Below are positions 26,691 to 35,122 of a DNA stretch of 64,000 bases, piece after piece. This DNA is from Muricomes intestini. Lineage in GTDB: Bacteria > Bacillota > Clostridia > Lachnospirales > Lachnospiraceae. Each line of letters opens with the position of its first letter. Position 1 is the stretch's first letter. A model generated the notes under the pieces. It ran no database searches. It had not been told where the DNA came from and saw only the letters and a list, made by a program, of their open reading frames with translations. The stretch covers positions 1-64,000 of the forward strand of contig NZ_SLZZ01000006.1 in assembly GCF_004346165.1 (NCBI RefSeq), given 5' to 3'. The translations under genes were made by a program, and so were the position numbers.

Positions 26691-28400
26691 TCAGATGTTT
26701 CTCGCTTCTTCCAGTGTGTTATATAAATTAAGAAGTCCATATCCCCATTCCCTATTTGGAAACAGCATAGAAGCCGGCCGCACTGCTCCCAGTATTAACA
26801 AGCTTTTCACCTGATAAGCATCAAGTCCGGTAAATCCGAGCTGATAAATAGCCCATTGTATAAGCAGTGCAACTGCCCCTGCAGTAATGCCTGTTGAGAT
26901 GCTGGAGCCGGAACGGACTGCATAGGTTCCACCTGGAAGTGCTCCCTTTACGTTGATACCCGGCGCTGCTACATTGGGATTGATCAATTCATCCCGGGTA
27001 TATCCTCGGCCCGAGCTTAGAGCAATACTGCCGTTGCTGCCGTCATAATAGGATACGACGAGTGCACTTCTTGCACTAGCGGGAACTGTCAGAGTGTAAT
27101 AGGGGTCTGAATTCAGAAAATATACTTCTCCGCTTAAAAATTCTGTTATGGGCAGCCATATATGGAATAACCCGTTGATGGTTCGGATTGGCTGTACAAT
27201 TAGATTCCAAATGCCGGGGGCAGGGTCGCTAAAGCGGAAAAAAATCAATTCCGAGGCACTCCGCTCTACAATCAGGCCATAATCAACGGTTACCTGTGTC
27301 CTTTCGAAGATAAAGTTGAAGGAAGTGGTAGTCGCTGTCTGTATGGGAATAGTGGACGTGGACTCCCCTGAAGGAGAAACAAGCGAAATAGAAAAAACAT
27401 TCGGGATATCTGTCCACAGTTCCATAATGAAGCCGTCTACATTTTCACCGACCCGGATTTCAACTATATTGGATGCGGTGCCTTGTGGTATTGTATAAGA
27501 ATAGTGGTGCCTTTTGTCAGCTTCATTTCCTACACCGATGACAGGAATTCGATTGATTTCTGCCCCATAATCTTCAAGAGTCTTTGTAAGAGGAAGGAGA
27601 CTGACATGCCCTCCCATATTAGTGCCGACTGCAATGCATATGACCAGAGGCATGTTCATGCGCTCTGCAAGTGCGTTTAGATATTTTAACCCAAGCAAAA
27701 GGTCAGTTTCCTGAAAACAAGTGGTGTCTTGCGGGATGTAATAAAAATCACGAAGGTATTGTTTTGCCTGTTTGAGTTTTACAACGGCAATGGTACTGTC
27801 AGGAGCAGCACCAAGAAATTCTTCATCGGGATTTCCGGAGCCGGCGGCCAGGCTGGCCACAAAGGTACCATGCCCCAGCTCATCGGTGGTAGGAACAATA
27901 CTTAAGGGATCCTCCGAGCCCAGTGCTTCATTTATCATATCACTTGTATATTCCGACCCGTATAAAAGGTCAGGAGGCGGCGTTCCTGTCTGGATTGTCT
28001 GATCCCATATTCCTGCAATACGAGTCGTACCATCCAGATTTAAGAAAATCGGGTTTGTGTAATCAATTCCTGTGTCCAAAAAGCCTATCATGATATTATC
28101 ACCCCTCAGCTGCAGGGTGGGATAGTTTTGAATCTGGAGGATGCCGGCTTCATTCATAGCATCCATACTTAAGGGCGCAAAGCATTTTGGAATTGCATTG
28201 TAGGTAAATGTACTCACGCTGAGTTCTCCCATCGGAACACTTTCCAGGTAGAGACAGCGATAGTCAAAATCGGCAAATTGCTGGCACAAATCCAATTCAT
28301 CAGGAATAATATTGGCCAGCGGAAATGGGCGGGTTCCGGAAATAATAAAGTCACGGTAATCCTCAGACAAGATACGTTCTTTACATATATTTGGCTCCAT
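26691..28400 (-). CDS. S8 (subtilisin-like) serine peptidase
   Basis: About 569 aa from the ATG at 28400; an upstream ATG at 28442 adds 14 hydrophobic-basic residues, and neither has a good ribosome site. The catalytic triad is visible: Asp in FLDTGIDYT (~109), His in ELGHGTFVAS (~177) and Ser in GSSISTGITAGAVALL, where SISTG replaces the usual SMATP around the serine. No signal peptide or long prodomain is seen. Clostridia carry several such proteins, including the Csp proteases of spore germination and secreted bacteriocin-processing types. The unusual 120-residue insertion between His and Ser (VGENVDGFIMELWTD...) resembles Csp-like subtilases. Role unproven. Confidence 0.85.
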   Translation of the reverse strand: MEPNICKERILSEDYRDFIISGTRPFPLANIIPDELDLCQQFADFDYRCLYLESVPMGELSVSTFTYNAIPKCFAPLSMDAMNEAGILQIQNYPTLQLRGDNIMIGFLDTGIDYTNPIFLNLDGTTRIAGIWDQTIQTGTPPPDLLYGSEYTSDMINEALGSEDPLSIVPTTDELGHGTFVASLAAGSGNPDEEFLGAAPDSTIAVVKLKQAKQYLRDFYYIPQDTTCFQETDLLLGLKYLNALAERMNMPLVICIAVGTNMGGHVSLLPLTKTLEDYGAEINRIPVIGVGNEADKRHHYSYTIPQGTASNIVEIRVGENVDGFIMELWTDIPNVFSISLVSPSGESTSTIPIQTATTTSFNFIFERTQVTVDYGLIVERSASELIFFRFSDPAPGIWNLIVQPIRTINGLFHIWLPITEFLSGEVYFLNSDPYYTLTVPASARSALVVSYYDGSNGSIALSSGRGYTRDELINPNVAAPGINVKGALPGGTYAVRSGSSISTGITAGAVALLIQWAIYQLGFTGLDAYQVKSLLILGAVRPASMLFPNREWGYGLLNLYNTLEEARNI

Positions 28401-28476
28401 ATAAAACGTCCATATTATTTTTATCATATGTATATGACACATTGAGGGGAAAATATGTGCTTTGTAAGAAAAATGG

Positions 28477-28504
28477 TTGAAGTTAGCATTTATTCGGGTA
28501 TAAT
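28477..28504 (+). promoter_or_regulatory. Promoter for zinc-ribbon/lspA-like/nudC genes
   Basis: TTGAAG and TATAAT with 16-bp spacing, ~60 bp before the gene at 28567. Confidence 0.55.
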
Positions 28505-28566
28505 ATAAATAAGTAATAAATCAAAAAGACGGAAGATTCAAATTATGAATACGAAGGGAGTCAAAT

Positions 28567-29151
28567 ATGGGTACTTTTTTTGAAGATTTAGGTAAGAAAA
28601 TAGGTGAAACAGCCGAGACAGTAACAAACAAGGCCGGCGAGGCAGTAGAGGTACAGAAAATCAGGAACCAGATAAGGGTGCTGGAAAGAGGCAATGAAAG
28701 TGCTTATATAGGTTTGGGGGAAATTATATATCGGCATTACAAAGACGGTGAAGTTGTAGATTCGGAAGCGATTGGAATTTGCGAAGCAATCCAGAACAGA
28801 GAAGAGAGTATTGAAAAATATGAACAGCAGATATCTAAAGTCAAAGGAGATGTGAAATGCAGAAATTGCGGCAAGTCTGTAGCGAAAGAGATGACTTTTT
28901 GTCCATATTGCGGAGAGAAAGTTTCTGATAGCAGCAGTGAAAAGACTGATTATGCCAAAGAAGCAAAGGAGCATATTGTTGATGCAGCTGAAGAAGCGGG
29001 CGAGAAAACAGAGGCTGCGGCAGAGAAGGTAAAGGAAAAAGTGTCCGATGCCGCTGATACGGTAAAAGAAAAAGTGTCCGATGCTGCAGACGATGTCTGC
29101 GAAAAGGTCTCGGCTGCAGAAGAAAAGATAAAAGAGAACATGGAAGATTAG
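28567..29151 (+). CDS. Zinc-ribbon protein with amphipathic coiled-coil and repeat tail
   Basis: 194 aa, function unknown. Residues ~1-95 are helical with coiled-coil character (QIRVLERGNESAYIGLGE, REESIEKYEQQISKVK). Residues ~98-118 hold a CxxC-x14-CxxC zinc ribbon (CRNCGKS... CPYCGEK). The last ~70 residues are low-complexity Ala/Glu/Lys repeats of about 11 residues (AAEKVKEKVSDAADTVKEK), as in LEA-like or phage-shock-like helices. No signal peptide. It starts with GGGAG upstream and is 10 bp before the LspA-like gene. Confidence 0.7.
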   Translation: MGTFFEDLGKKIGETAETVTNKAGEAVEVQKIRNQIRVLERGNESAYIGLGEIIYRHYKDGEVVDSEAIGICEAIQNREESIEKYEQQISKVKGDVKCRNCGKSVAKEMTFCPYCGEKVSDSSSEKTDYAKEAKEHIVDAAEEAGEKTEAAAEKVKEKVSDAADTVKEKVSDAADDVCEKVSAAEEKIKENMED

Positions 29152-29161
29152 GGGGAAGCCC

Positions 29162-29668
29162 ATGGGTATTTTAGTTTTAATGAGTCTTACTCTATGTCTG
29201 TTACTCACGGACATCACAGTGAAAACCTATGTGGAAGGCGCTGTGAAAAAGGGAGAAGAGCACTCTATATGCAAAGGTAAGGTGAAGATTAGGAAGGTAT
29301 ATAATAAGGGCATGTGCCTGAATCTGTTTGAGGATAATCCTGAATTTGTAAAGATATCCTCAGCATTTGCCGCGGTTTTGCTTACCATTTATCAGCTTAT
29401 TACATTACTGAGGAAAGGGAAGTATCTGAAAAAAGCAGGTCTGTCTCTCATGGTGGCCGGGGCCTGGAGCAATACCATTGACAGATGGATTCGGGGACAT
29501 GTCATTGACTATGTGGGATTTCAGACAAAATGGAAAAAAGTTACAGAAATCACTTACAATCTCGGCGACCTTTTTATTGGGGCGGGAAGCCTCTTCATGA
29601 TGCTGTCTTCCCTGCTTCCTTCTAAGAAAAAAGAAGCCAAGAAAGGAAAGCAAAAAGATAAATTATGA
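29162..29668 (+). CDS. Signal peptidase II-like membrane protein
   Basis: 168 aa with ~4 hydrophobic helices. LspA-type landmarks are present in order: TDITVK near residue 17 (DxxxK), NKGMCLNLFED (the NxGaAf region), SNTIDRWIRGHVIDYVGF with the first catalytic Asp, and TYNLGDLFIGAG with the second. The surrounding residues differ from housekeeping LspA (GDL instead of ADs; no GG before the first Asp). It is a divergent paralogue that may cleave lipoprotein signals or do something related. It overlaps the NudC start by 4 bp. Confidence 0.75.
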   Translation: MGILVLMSLTLCLLLTDITVKTYVEGAVKKGEEHSICKGKVKIRKVYNKGMCLNLFEDNPEFVKISSAFAAVLLTIYQLITLLRKGKYLKKAGLSLMVAGAWSNTIDRWIRGHVIDYVGFQTKWKKVTEITYNLGDLFIGAGSLFMMLSSLLPSKKKEAKKGKQKDKL

Positions 29669-30501
29669 TTCAGGAAATAGAACCACATCTATATAGAAAT
29701 GAGTATATCCCCACCCCGCCGGACAAAGACAGTATCGCATTATATTTTGAGGAACACACGGTGTTGTTGAAGAACACGGCAGAGGGGATAGAGTTCCCCA
29801 GATTTAAAGATCTGGGGGATTTAAATAAGGAGATTTACAGAGACTATACCTATTTATTTTCCGTAGACGGGGAGAGATACTATCTCTTAGGGGAAGTTGA
29901 TGCGGAGCGAATGTCCCCTTTTACATTGGAAAATACTGAAATTTTTCGGAGGGCAGATCCCCAGTACCGGGCGTTTGCGGGGATAACTGGATATCAGCTT
30001 TACAGCTGGTACAGGGATAATAAATACTGCGGGCGTTGTGGGTGTTCGATGCATAAGGATAAGAAGGAACGAATGATGCACTGTCGGAAATGTGGCAACA
30101 TGGTGTATCCGAAAATCAGCCCTGCTGTGATAATTGGCGTATTAGATGGCAACAGAATTTTGATGTCAAAATATGCCGGCAGGGTATACAGGAACTATGC
30201 CCTGATTGCAGGTTTTGTCGAGATAGGCGAGATGCTGGAAGAGACCGTGAAAAGAGAAGTAATGGAAGAAGTAGGTCTTAAGGTGAAGAATATCCGATAC
30301 TACAGAAGCCAGCCGTGGTCTTTCAGCGAAACAATACTTATGGGGTTTTACTGCGACCTGGATGGGGAAGATGCCATAACGTTAGAGGAAGATGAACTGG
30401 CGTTGGCAGAATGGTTTGACAGGGAGGACATACCTGTGGTACCATCTAGGGACAGCCTGACGAATGAAATGATTATAAAGTTCAAAAATGGCGAAATATA
30501 G
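29665..30501 (+). CDS. nudC: NADH pyrophosphatase (NudC, Nudix hydrolase)
   Basis: 278 aa. A zinc ribbon (CGRCGCSMHKDKKERMMHC then CGN) near residues 113-137 is followed by the Nudix box beginning GFVEIGEMLEETVKREVMEE at ~residue 190, and then the SQPWSF motif typical of NudC. The enzyme hydrolyses NADH/NAD+ to NMN and AMP, and can remove NAD caps from RNA. It starts inside the end of the LspA-like gene, so is translationally coupled. Confidence 0.92.
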   Translation: MIQEIEPHLYRNEYIPTPPDKDSIALYFEEHTVLLKNTAEGIEFPRFKDLGDLNKEIYRDYTYLFSVDGERYYLLGEVDAERMSPFTLENTEIFRRADPQYRAFAGITGYQLYSWYRDNKYCGRCGCSMHKDKKERMMHCRKCGNMVYPKISPAVIIGVLDGNRILMSKYAGRVYRNYALIAGFVEIGEMLEETVKREVMEEVGLKVKNIRYYRSQPWSFSETILMGFYCDLDGEDAITLEEDELALAEWFDREDIPVVPSRDSLTNEMIIKFKNGEI

Positions 30502-30513
30502 GAGGGTAATAGC

Positions 30514-30936
30514 ATGAGAGCTATATTTGATGAAACGCTGGTAACCGGAAATGAAACCATCGATTCCCAGCATAAAGAACTGTTTGATAAAATTAATAAG
30601 CTGCTGGACAGCTGCGAGAACGGAAATGATAAACTGACAGCAGTTAAGATGTTAGATTACCTTGCAGATTACACAGACTTTCATTTCTCTGCAGAAGAAA
30701 AGCTTCAGGAAGACATAGAATATCCGGGTATTAAGGAGCACAAAAAGGAACATGAAAAGTTGAGAAACGTTGTGAAAGAGCTTTATGAGATGCTGGAAGA
30801 GGAAGAAGGTCCTTCCAATGCTTTTGTGGAGCAGGTCAATAAGAATGTGATAGAGTGGCTTTACGGCCATATAAAGAGTTTTGACCGTTCTGTGGCAGAA
30901 TATAAATTTATAGCAGTCAACAGTGAACGGCTGTAA
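30514..30936 (+). CDS. Bacteriohemerythrin
   Basis: 140 aa single-domain hemerythrin. The di-iron ligands appear in the expected order: His in DSQHKELFDKI (~22), His in DFHFSAEEKL with Glu, HKKEHEKL with two His, and HIKSFDR near the C-terminus with the final His and Asp. Such proteins bind O2 or NO and in anaerobes serve in oxygen sensing or scavenging. GGAGGG precedes the start and it lies 12 bp after nudC. Confidence 0.92.
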   Translation: MRAIFDETLVTGNETIDSQHKELFDKINKLLDSCENGNDKLTAVKMLDYLADYTDFHFSAEEKLQEDIEYPGIKEHKKEHEKLRNVVKELYEMLEEEEGPSNAFVEQVNKNVIEWLYGHIKSFDRSVAEYKFIAVNSERL

Positions 30937-30942
30937 ATAGTG

Positions 30943-30971
30943 TTGACAAAAGGAAAAAGTTGAATTAGACT
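30943..30971 (+). promoter_or_regulatory. Promoter ahead of the yitT leader
   Basis: TTGACA and TAGACT are exactly 17 bp apart, right after the hemerythrin stop. Transcription would start near 30978 and read through the structured leader. Confidence 0.7.
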
Positions 30972-30984
30972 AGGAAATAGAGAA

Positions 30985-31060
30985 GAGCACATGCGAATTA
31001 TATCTTATTGAACTTAAAAAAGTTCAGGCAGGTGAGACCTATAATTTGTCGGTGCTTTTT
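30985..31060 (+). ncRNA. Three-stem leader RNA ending in a U-run
   Basis: GAGCAC (30985-30990) pairs with GTGCTT (31052-31057). Inside are two hairpins, GAACTT-AAAA-AAGTTC (31010-31025) and AGGT-GAG-ACCT (31030-31040). The outer stem ends directly in seven T. The layout is a three-way junction with a built-in terminator, as in an attenuator or a small RNA. It does not match a riboswitch class I know, and the downstream gene (YitT, 31133) is 70 bp further. Confidence 0.45.
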
Positions 31061-31132
31061 TTGTGCCTAATTGGGGAAAGCTATAGTTAAGCTACAGTCT
31101 GGTTATGTAAGTCTTTGAAAGAGGTGGGACAG

Positions 31133-31987
31133 ATGGGAAAATTCAATTTGAAAAAACTAATATACGATATTTTTATTGATGTGCTGGGAGGAATTTTGAT
31201 AGGTATTGGTGTATATAATTTCGCGGCAAATGCGGCCTTTCCGCTGGCCGGGATTTCCGGTATCGCGCTGATATTTTACCGCTTATTTGGGTTCCCCATT
31301 GGCTGGGTGAGCATGCTTTTAAACGTGCCTATAGCACTTGCATGCTATAAAACGCTGGGAAAGGATTTTTTTGTACGTTCTGTGAGGACGGTGATTATTA
31401 CTTCTTTAATTATCGATTATGTGGCGCCCCTCTTTCCTGTCTATACAGGCAGCAGAATGCTGGCAGCGCTGTGTACCGGAATATTTTCCGGCCTGGGATA
31501 CGCGTTGATTTTTATGAATAATTCTTCTACAGGGGGGATGGATTTCATTACAGTTGCAATTAAAGTAAAGCGTCCTCATCTGACATTGGGAAAGATCGTC
31601 TTTATTACAGATGCGGTTGTTGTTGCAATCGGCGGACTGATTTTCAGGGATGTGGACGGAACAATCTATGGCTTTGTCATTACCTATTTGCTGTCGTTTG
31701 TGATGGATAAAATAATGTATGGTATCGATTCCGGCAAGATGACCCTGATTGTCACAACGAAAGGTCAGGAGGTTGCGGATAAGATAGACCAATATTCGGG
31801 AAGAGGCTCTACACTGCTGAAAGGCAAGGGAAGTTACTCCGGCATAGAAAAAGAAGTCGTCATGTGTGCCTGCAGCAACAAGCAGATGTATGCAATCCGC
31901 AAAATGGTGAAAGAAGTGGATCCTTTAGCATTTACAGTGATTATGGAATCTAATGAAGTGGTGGGGGAGGGATTTAAGGATGCCTGA
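31133..31987 (+). CDS. YitT-family membrane protein (DUF161/DUF2179)
   Basis: 284 aa from the ATG at 31133, which has GAGGTGG upstream; a TTG 18 bases earlier is less likely. It has five to six hydrophobic helices, with NAAFPLAGISGIALIFYR near residue 35 and NNSSTGGMDFIT, both typical of YitT. The cytosolic C-terminal DUF2179 domain (residues ~215-284) ends TVIMESNEVVGEGF. The function is unknown; family members are conserved in Firmicutes and suspected in small-molecule transport. Confidence 0.85.
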   Translation: MGKFNLKKLIYDIFIDVLGGILIGIGVYNFAANAAFPLAGISGIALIFYRLFGFPIGWVSMLLNVPIALACYKTLGKDFFVRSVRTVIITSLIIDYVAPLFPVYTGSRMLAALCTGIFSGLGYALIFMNNSSTGGMDFITVAIKVKRPHLTLGKIVFITDAVVVAIGGLIFRDVDGTIYGFVITYLLSFVMDKIMYGIDSGKMTLIVTTKGQEVADKIDQYSGRGSTLLKGKGSYSGIEKEVVMCACSNKQMYAIRKMVKEVDPLAFTVIMESNEVVGEGFKDA

Positions 31988-32030
31988 ATCCTTCCCATGA
32001 AAACCCCCACGGCTTCAAAACAATACATCT

Positions 32031-33260
32031 CTATGCTTTCACTTTATCAGCATATATTTTTACCAGTTCAAGTGCCACTTTCGCAGCAGCGTCCATTCCT
32101 TCGGCAGTGATGTGCTCGTAAGGACCGTGATATCCGTGGCCGCCTGTGCCTAGATTTGGACAGGGGAGTCCCTTGAAGCTTAGCTGGGATCCGTCCGTGC
32201 CGCCCCGGATTGCCTCCACCAGCGGGGTTACACCGGCATTTTCACAAGCTTTTTTGGCATTTTCAATCAGGTGCATACATTCGGCTATAATCTCGGACAT
32301 ATTGCGGTACTGCTGGGTGATGGTCAATTTGACTGTACCTTTGCCCCATTTTTCATTTATCAGTTTTTCTATATGCCGCAGCGTCTGCTGGCGGACTTCA
32401 AATGTAGCTGCATCGTGGTCCCGGACAATATAGTGCAGTTCAGCATGTCCTACTTCACCGGACATGTTTACCAGATGATAGAAGCCTTCATAGCCTTCTG
32501 TATCCCTTGGCGTATCACCGGAGGGAAGCATGGAGTTGATTTCCATGGCAACCAGGCTTGCGTTTACCATTGTATCCTTGCTGGAGCCGGGATGTACGTT
32601 AACTCCTTCAATTTCAAAATCAGCTTTGCATGCATTGAAGTTCTCAAACTGGATTTCACCTTCTGTGTCTCCGTCCAATGTGTAACCATAATCTGCCCCA
32701 AATTCCTCCACATTAAAATGAGAGGCACCGGTGCCGATCTCCTCGTCCGGGGTGAATGCGACAGATAGCGGTCCGTGAGAAATGTTTTCCTCTTTCAGAC
32801 ATTGAATCATTGTTATAATCTCTGCAATTCCCGCCTTGTCATCTGCACCTAAAATAGTAGTTCCGTCGCTGGTGATCAATGTGCGTCCCTTTAGATTCGG
32901 CAGGTGTTTGAAAGCATTTGTGCTAATGGTGCGCCCGCTTGCCCCCAATACGAAATCTTTTCCGTCATAATTTTCCGTCACAACAGGAACAATATCGTGG
33001 TCACAGAAATCTGATACTGTGTCCATATGGGCGATAAACCCTAACTTTATCTTGTCCTCGTAACCCGGTGTGGCAGGAATATGGGCATATACATAGCACT
33101 GCTCGTCGACTCTTGCATCAGACACCCCAAGGTCTTTGAGTTCCTGAACCAGCAGATGTGCCAGATCAAACTGGCATGAGGAGGATGGGACACTTTCACT
33201 GTTCTCATCACTCGGTGTGCGTACAACAACATACTTTAAAAGTCTTTCATAAGCTCTCAT
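32031..33260 (-). CDS. pepT: Peptidase T (tripeptide aminopeptidase)
   Basis: 409 aa from the ATG at 33260, which has AAGGGA eight bases ahead; upstream in-frame residues look non-coding. M20 family metal sites are readable: HMDTV, LGADDKAG, DEEIGTG and the C-terminal GTGGHGYHGPYE. Peptidase T removes the N-terminal residue from tripeptides in the cytosol. It converges with yitT, and the region over the yitT stop (31961-32010) can fold into a hairpin. Confidence 0.95.
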   Translation of the reverse strand: MRAYERLLKYVVVRTPSDENSESVPSSSCQFDLAHLLVQELKDLGVSDARVDEQCYVYAHIPATPGYEDKIKLGFIAHMDTVSDFCDHDIVPVVTENYDGKDFVLGASGRTISTNAFKHLPNLKGRTLITSDGTTILGADDKAGIAEIITMIQCLKEENISHGPLSVAFTPDEEIGTGASHFNVEEFGADYGYTLDGDTEGEIQFENFNACKADFEIEGVNVHPGSSKDTMVNASLVAMEINSMLPSGDTPRDTEGYEGFYHLVNMSGEVGHAELHYIVRDHDAATFEVRQQTLRHIEKLINEKWGKGTVKLTITQQYRNMSEIIAECMHLIENAKKACENAGVTPLVEAIRGGTDGSQLSFKGLPCPNLGTGGHGYHGPYEHITAEGMDAAAKVALELVKIYADKVKA

Positions 33261-33379
33261 AATGACATATCCCTTCTTTTCAAAATGTTTTTCTTCTATC
33301 TTAGCAGAACGTGTCTGGAAATACAATCCGGAGCTTTTTTACAAATCCACATAAAAACTACATATTTGCCTGTTACACT

Positions 33380-33473
33380 ACATTCATTGAAGTGATACCA
33401 GGGTCAAAAGGCCATGCGTTTCATGCTTGCATGAAAAAGCATGACCTTGGGACCCTACATCATTGAAGTGATA
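33380..33473. repeat. Palindromic intergenic repeat flanked by a direct repeat
   Basis: A ~59-bp imperfect palindrome (33398-33456; GGGTCAAAAGGCCATG ... CATGACCTTGGGACCC with TTTCATGCTTGCATGAAA at its centre) is flanked by near-identical copies of ACATTCATTGAAGTGATA at 33380-33397 and 33457-33473. The palindrome recurs in inverse orientation at 63768-63832. The flanking repeat looks like a target duplication or recombination footprint. The right flank merges into the ribosome site of the next gene. Confidence 0.75.
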
Positions 33474-33487
33474 AGGAAGTGTATATT

Positions 33488-35065
33488 GTGTCAGGAATAA
33501 TGAAAAGAGAGCTGCACATCCGCGGGATGAGCTGTGTCAACTGTCAGAATACTATCCAGAGAAAATTGAAAAACACAGCGGGCATTAAAAAAGTCAACGT
33601 CAGTTACAGCAAAGGAACGGCAGATATTATGTTTGATTCTGATGTAATATCTATGAAAGATATTTGCAGAGTTATAGAAAAGCTGGGGTATAAGGTTCAA
33701 AAAAACAGCAGGCAGACAAATGAAGATATTTTAAAGACTATCCTCGCTCTGCTTATTATTATTGGTCTGTATATGCTGCTTCAGAAATTCAATATCCTCA
33801 ACCTGCTTGTTCCTGGTCAGTTGGCGGATACAAAAATGGGATATGGGATGCTGTTTGTGATTGGGCTTATTACATCCGTTCATTGTATTGCCATGTGCGG
33901 AGGTATTAATCTTTCCCAGTGCCTTCCACAGGATACACTGGAAGGAACCGGGGAAAGTAAATTTTCTACATTTGCTCCCGCGTTTTTATACAATTTGGGA
34001 AGAGTGATTTCTTACACGGTTATTGGATTTCTTCTGGGCGGAATAGGCATGCTTCTTGGTGGAGGCTCCTCTGCGGGTCTGCCAGTTTTTCTACAAGGTA
34101 TTCTGAAACTGATTGCGGGAGTATTTATGGTGATCATGGGAATCAACATGCTCGGCATCTTCCCATGGCTCCGCAGATTTAATCCACGGATGCCAAGATT
34201 CCTTGTTGCAAAAATAGGTACACAGAAAGGTAAAAGTAAACGTCCCCTGATTGTGGGCCTGCTCAATGGGCTGATGCCCTGCGGTCCCCTGCAGTCCATG
34301 CAGATTGTAGCGTTGGCAGCGGGAAACCCGTTTACAGGAGCATTGTCCATGTTTATATTCAGTCTTGGTACTGTGCCGCTGATGCTGGGACTTGGTTTTG
34401 GTGTATCGGCCCTCGGGAAAAAATTTACCGGGAAAGTAATGAATGTAGGTGCAGTTCTGGTAGTAGTTCTTGGCCTTGCAATGCTTTCGCAGGGAGGAGC
34501 CTTATCTGGGCTCATATTGCCAAAAGAATTATTCTTTCTGGTCATTGTTCTCTGCACAGTCGGCGTTATTGTCAGCATTCCCATGCGGAACAGTTCCGTC
34601 AAAACATCAGGTGTTACGGCTGTTCTTGCGGCCGCGGCTTTTAGTTTCATGAATCTGCAGATGGGCGGCAATCTGAATGAAGCAGGAACAGCTGCTGCTT
34701 TATCAGATGAGGTTACAGCATCCTCAGATAATTCTGCTGCGGGCAAAGAGCAGGGGGCAGACGATACTGATATCCAGATAATCGACGGAAAACAGGTTAT
34801 AAACAGTACCCTTTTACCCGGCAGCTACCCGAATATTACGGTGCAGACAAACACACCGGTCAAATGGACAATTAATGCTCCAACCGGAAGTATCAACGGC
34901 TGTAATTACAAAATGTTGATTTCAGAATATTCCATCGAATATGATTTTCAGGAGGGAGAGAATGTCATAGAATTCACTCCTACCGAATCAGGAACCTACC
35001 CATACAGCTGTTGGATGGGCATGATTCGCGGAAACATTGTTGTCACAGACAGCAGTGAAACATAA
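33488..35065 (+). CDS. Heavy-metal-binding domain / SafE-like membrane / cupredoxin fusion protein
   Basis: About 525 aa. Domains in order: an HMA metal-binding domain (residues ~5-70) with the MSCVNC CxxC motif; a ~200-residue membrane part resembling sulfite exporter TauE/SafE or DsbD/CcdA (MCGGINLSQC, LNGLMPCGPLQSMQ, ~6-8 helices); and a C-terminal ~100-residue cupredoxin-like domain with CNYKM and CWMGMIRGNIVV as likely Cu ligands (Cys/Met). This suggests copper export or copper/thiol handling at the membrane. The GTG start at 33488 is preferred because AAGGAA lies 8 bases upstream. The DUF2318 lipoprotein follows, probably as a partner. Confidence 0.75.
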   Translation: MSGIMKRELHIRGMSCVNCQNTIQRKLKNTAGIKKVNVSYSKGTADIMFDSDVISMKDICRVIEKLGYKVQKNSRQTNEDILKTILALLIIIGLYMLLQKFNILNLLVPGQLADTKMGYGMLFVIGLITSVHCIAMCGGINLSQCLPQDTLEGTGESKFSTFAPAFLYNLGRVISYTVIGFLLGGIGMLLGGGSSAGLPVFLQGILKLIAGVFMVIMGINMLGIFPWLRRFNPRMPRFLVAKIGTQKGKSKRPLIVGLLNGLMPCGPLQSMQIVALAAGNPFTGALSMFIFSLGTVPLMLGLGFGVSALGKKFTGKVMNVGAVLVVVLGLAMLSQGGALSGLILPKELFFLVIVLCTVGVIVSIPMRNSSVKTSGVTAVLAAAAFSFMNLQMGGNLNEAGTAAALSDEVTASSDNSAAGKEQGADDTDIQIIDGKQVINSTLLPGSYPNITVQTNTPVKWTINAPTGSINGCNYKMLISEYSIEYDFQEGENVIEFTPTESGTYPYSCWMGMIRGNIVVTDSSET

Positions 35066-35122
35066 AATGGTATAGTCTATTTGGGTACACGCTATTTTTT
35101 AATAAGGAGGAGAATTAAACAG

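Noticed and set aside
28588-29217. 209-codon open frame antisense to the zinc-ribbon gene
   Set aside because: The opposite strand carries a zinc ribbon and good ribosome site; the antisense product is Phe/Cys/Leu-rich without motif.
31961-32010. GTGGGGG/CCCCCAC inverted repeat across the yitT stop as a terminator
   Set aside because: It contains coding sequence and lacks a T-run; pairing is interrupted, so only weak support for termination.
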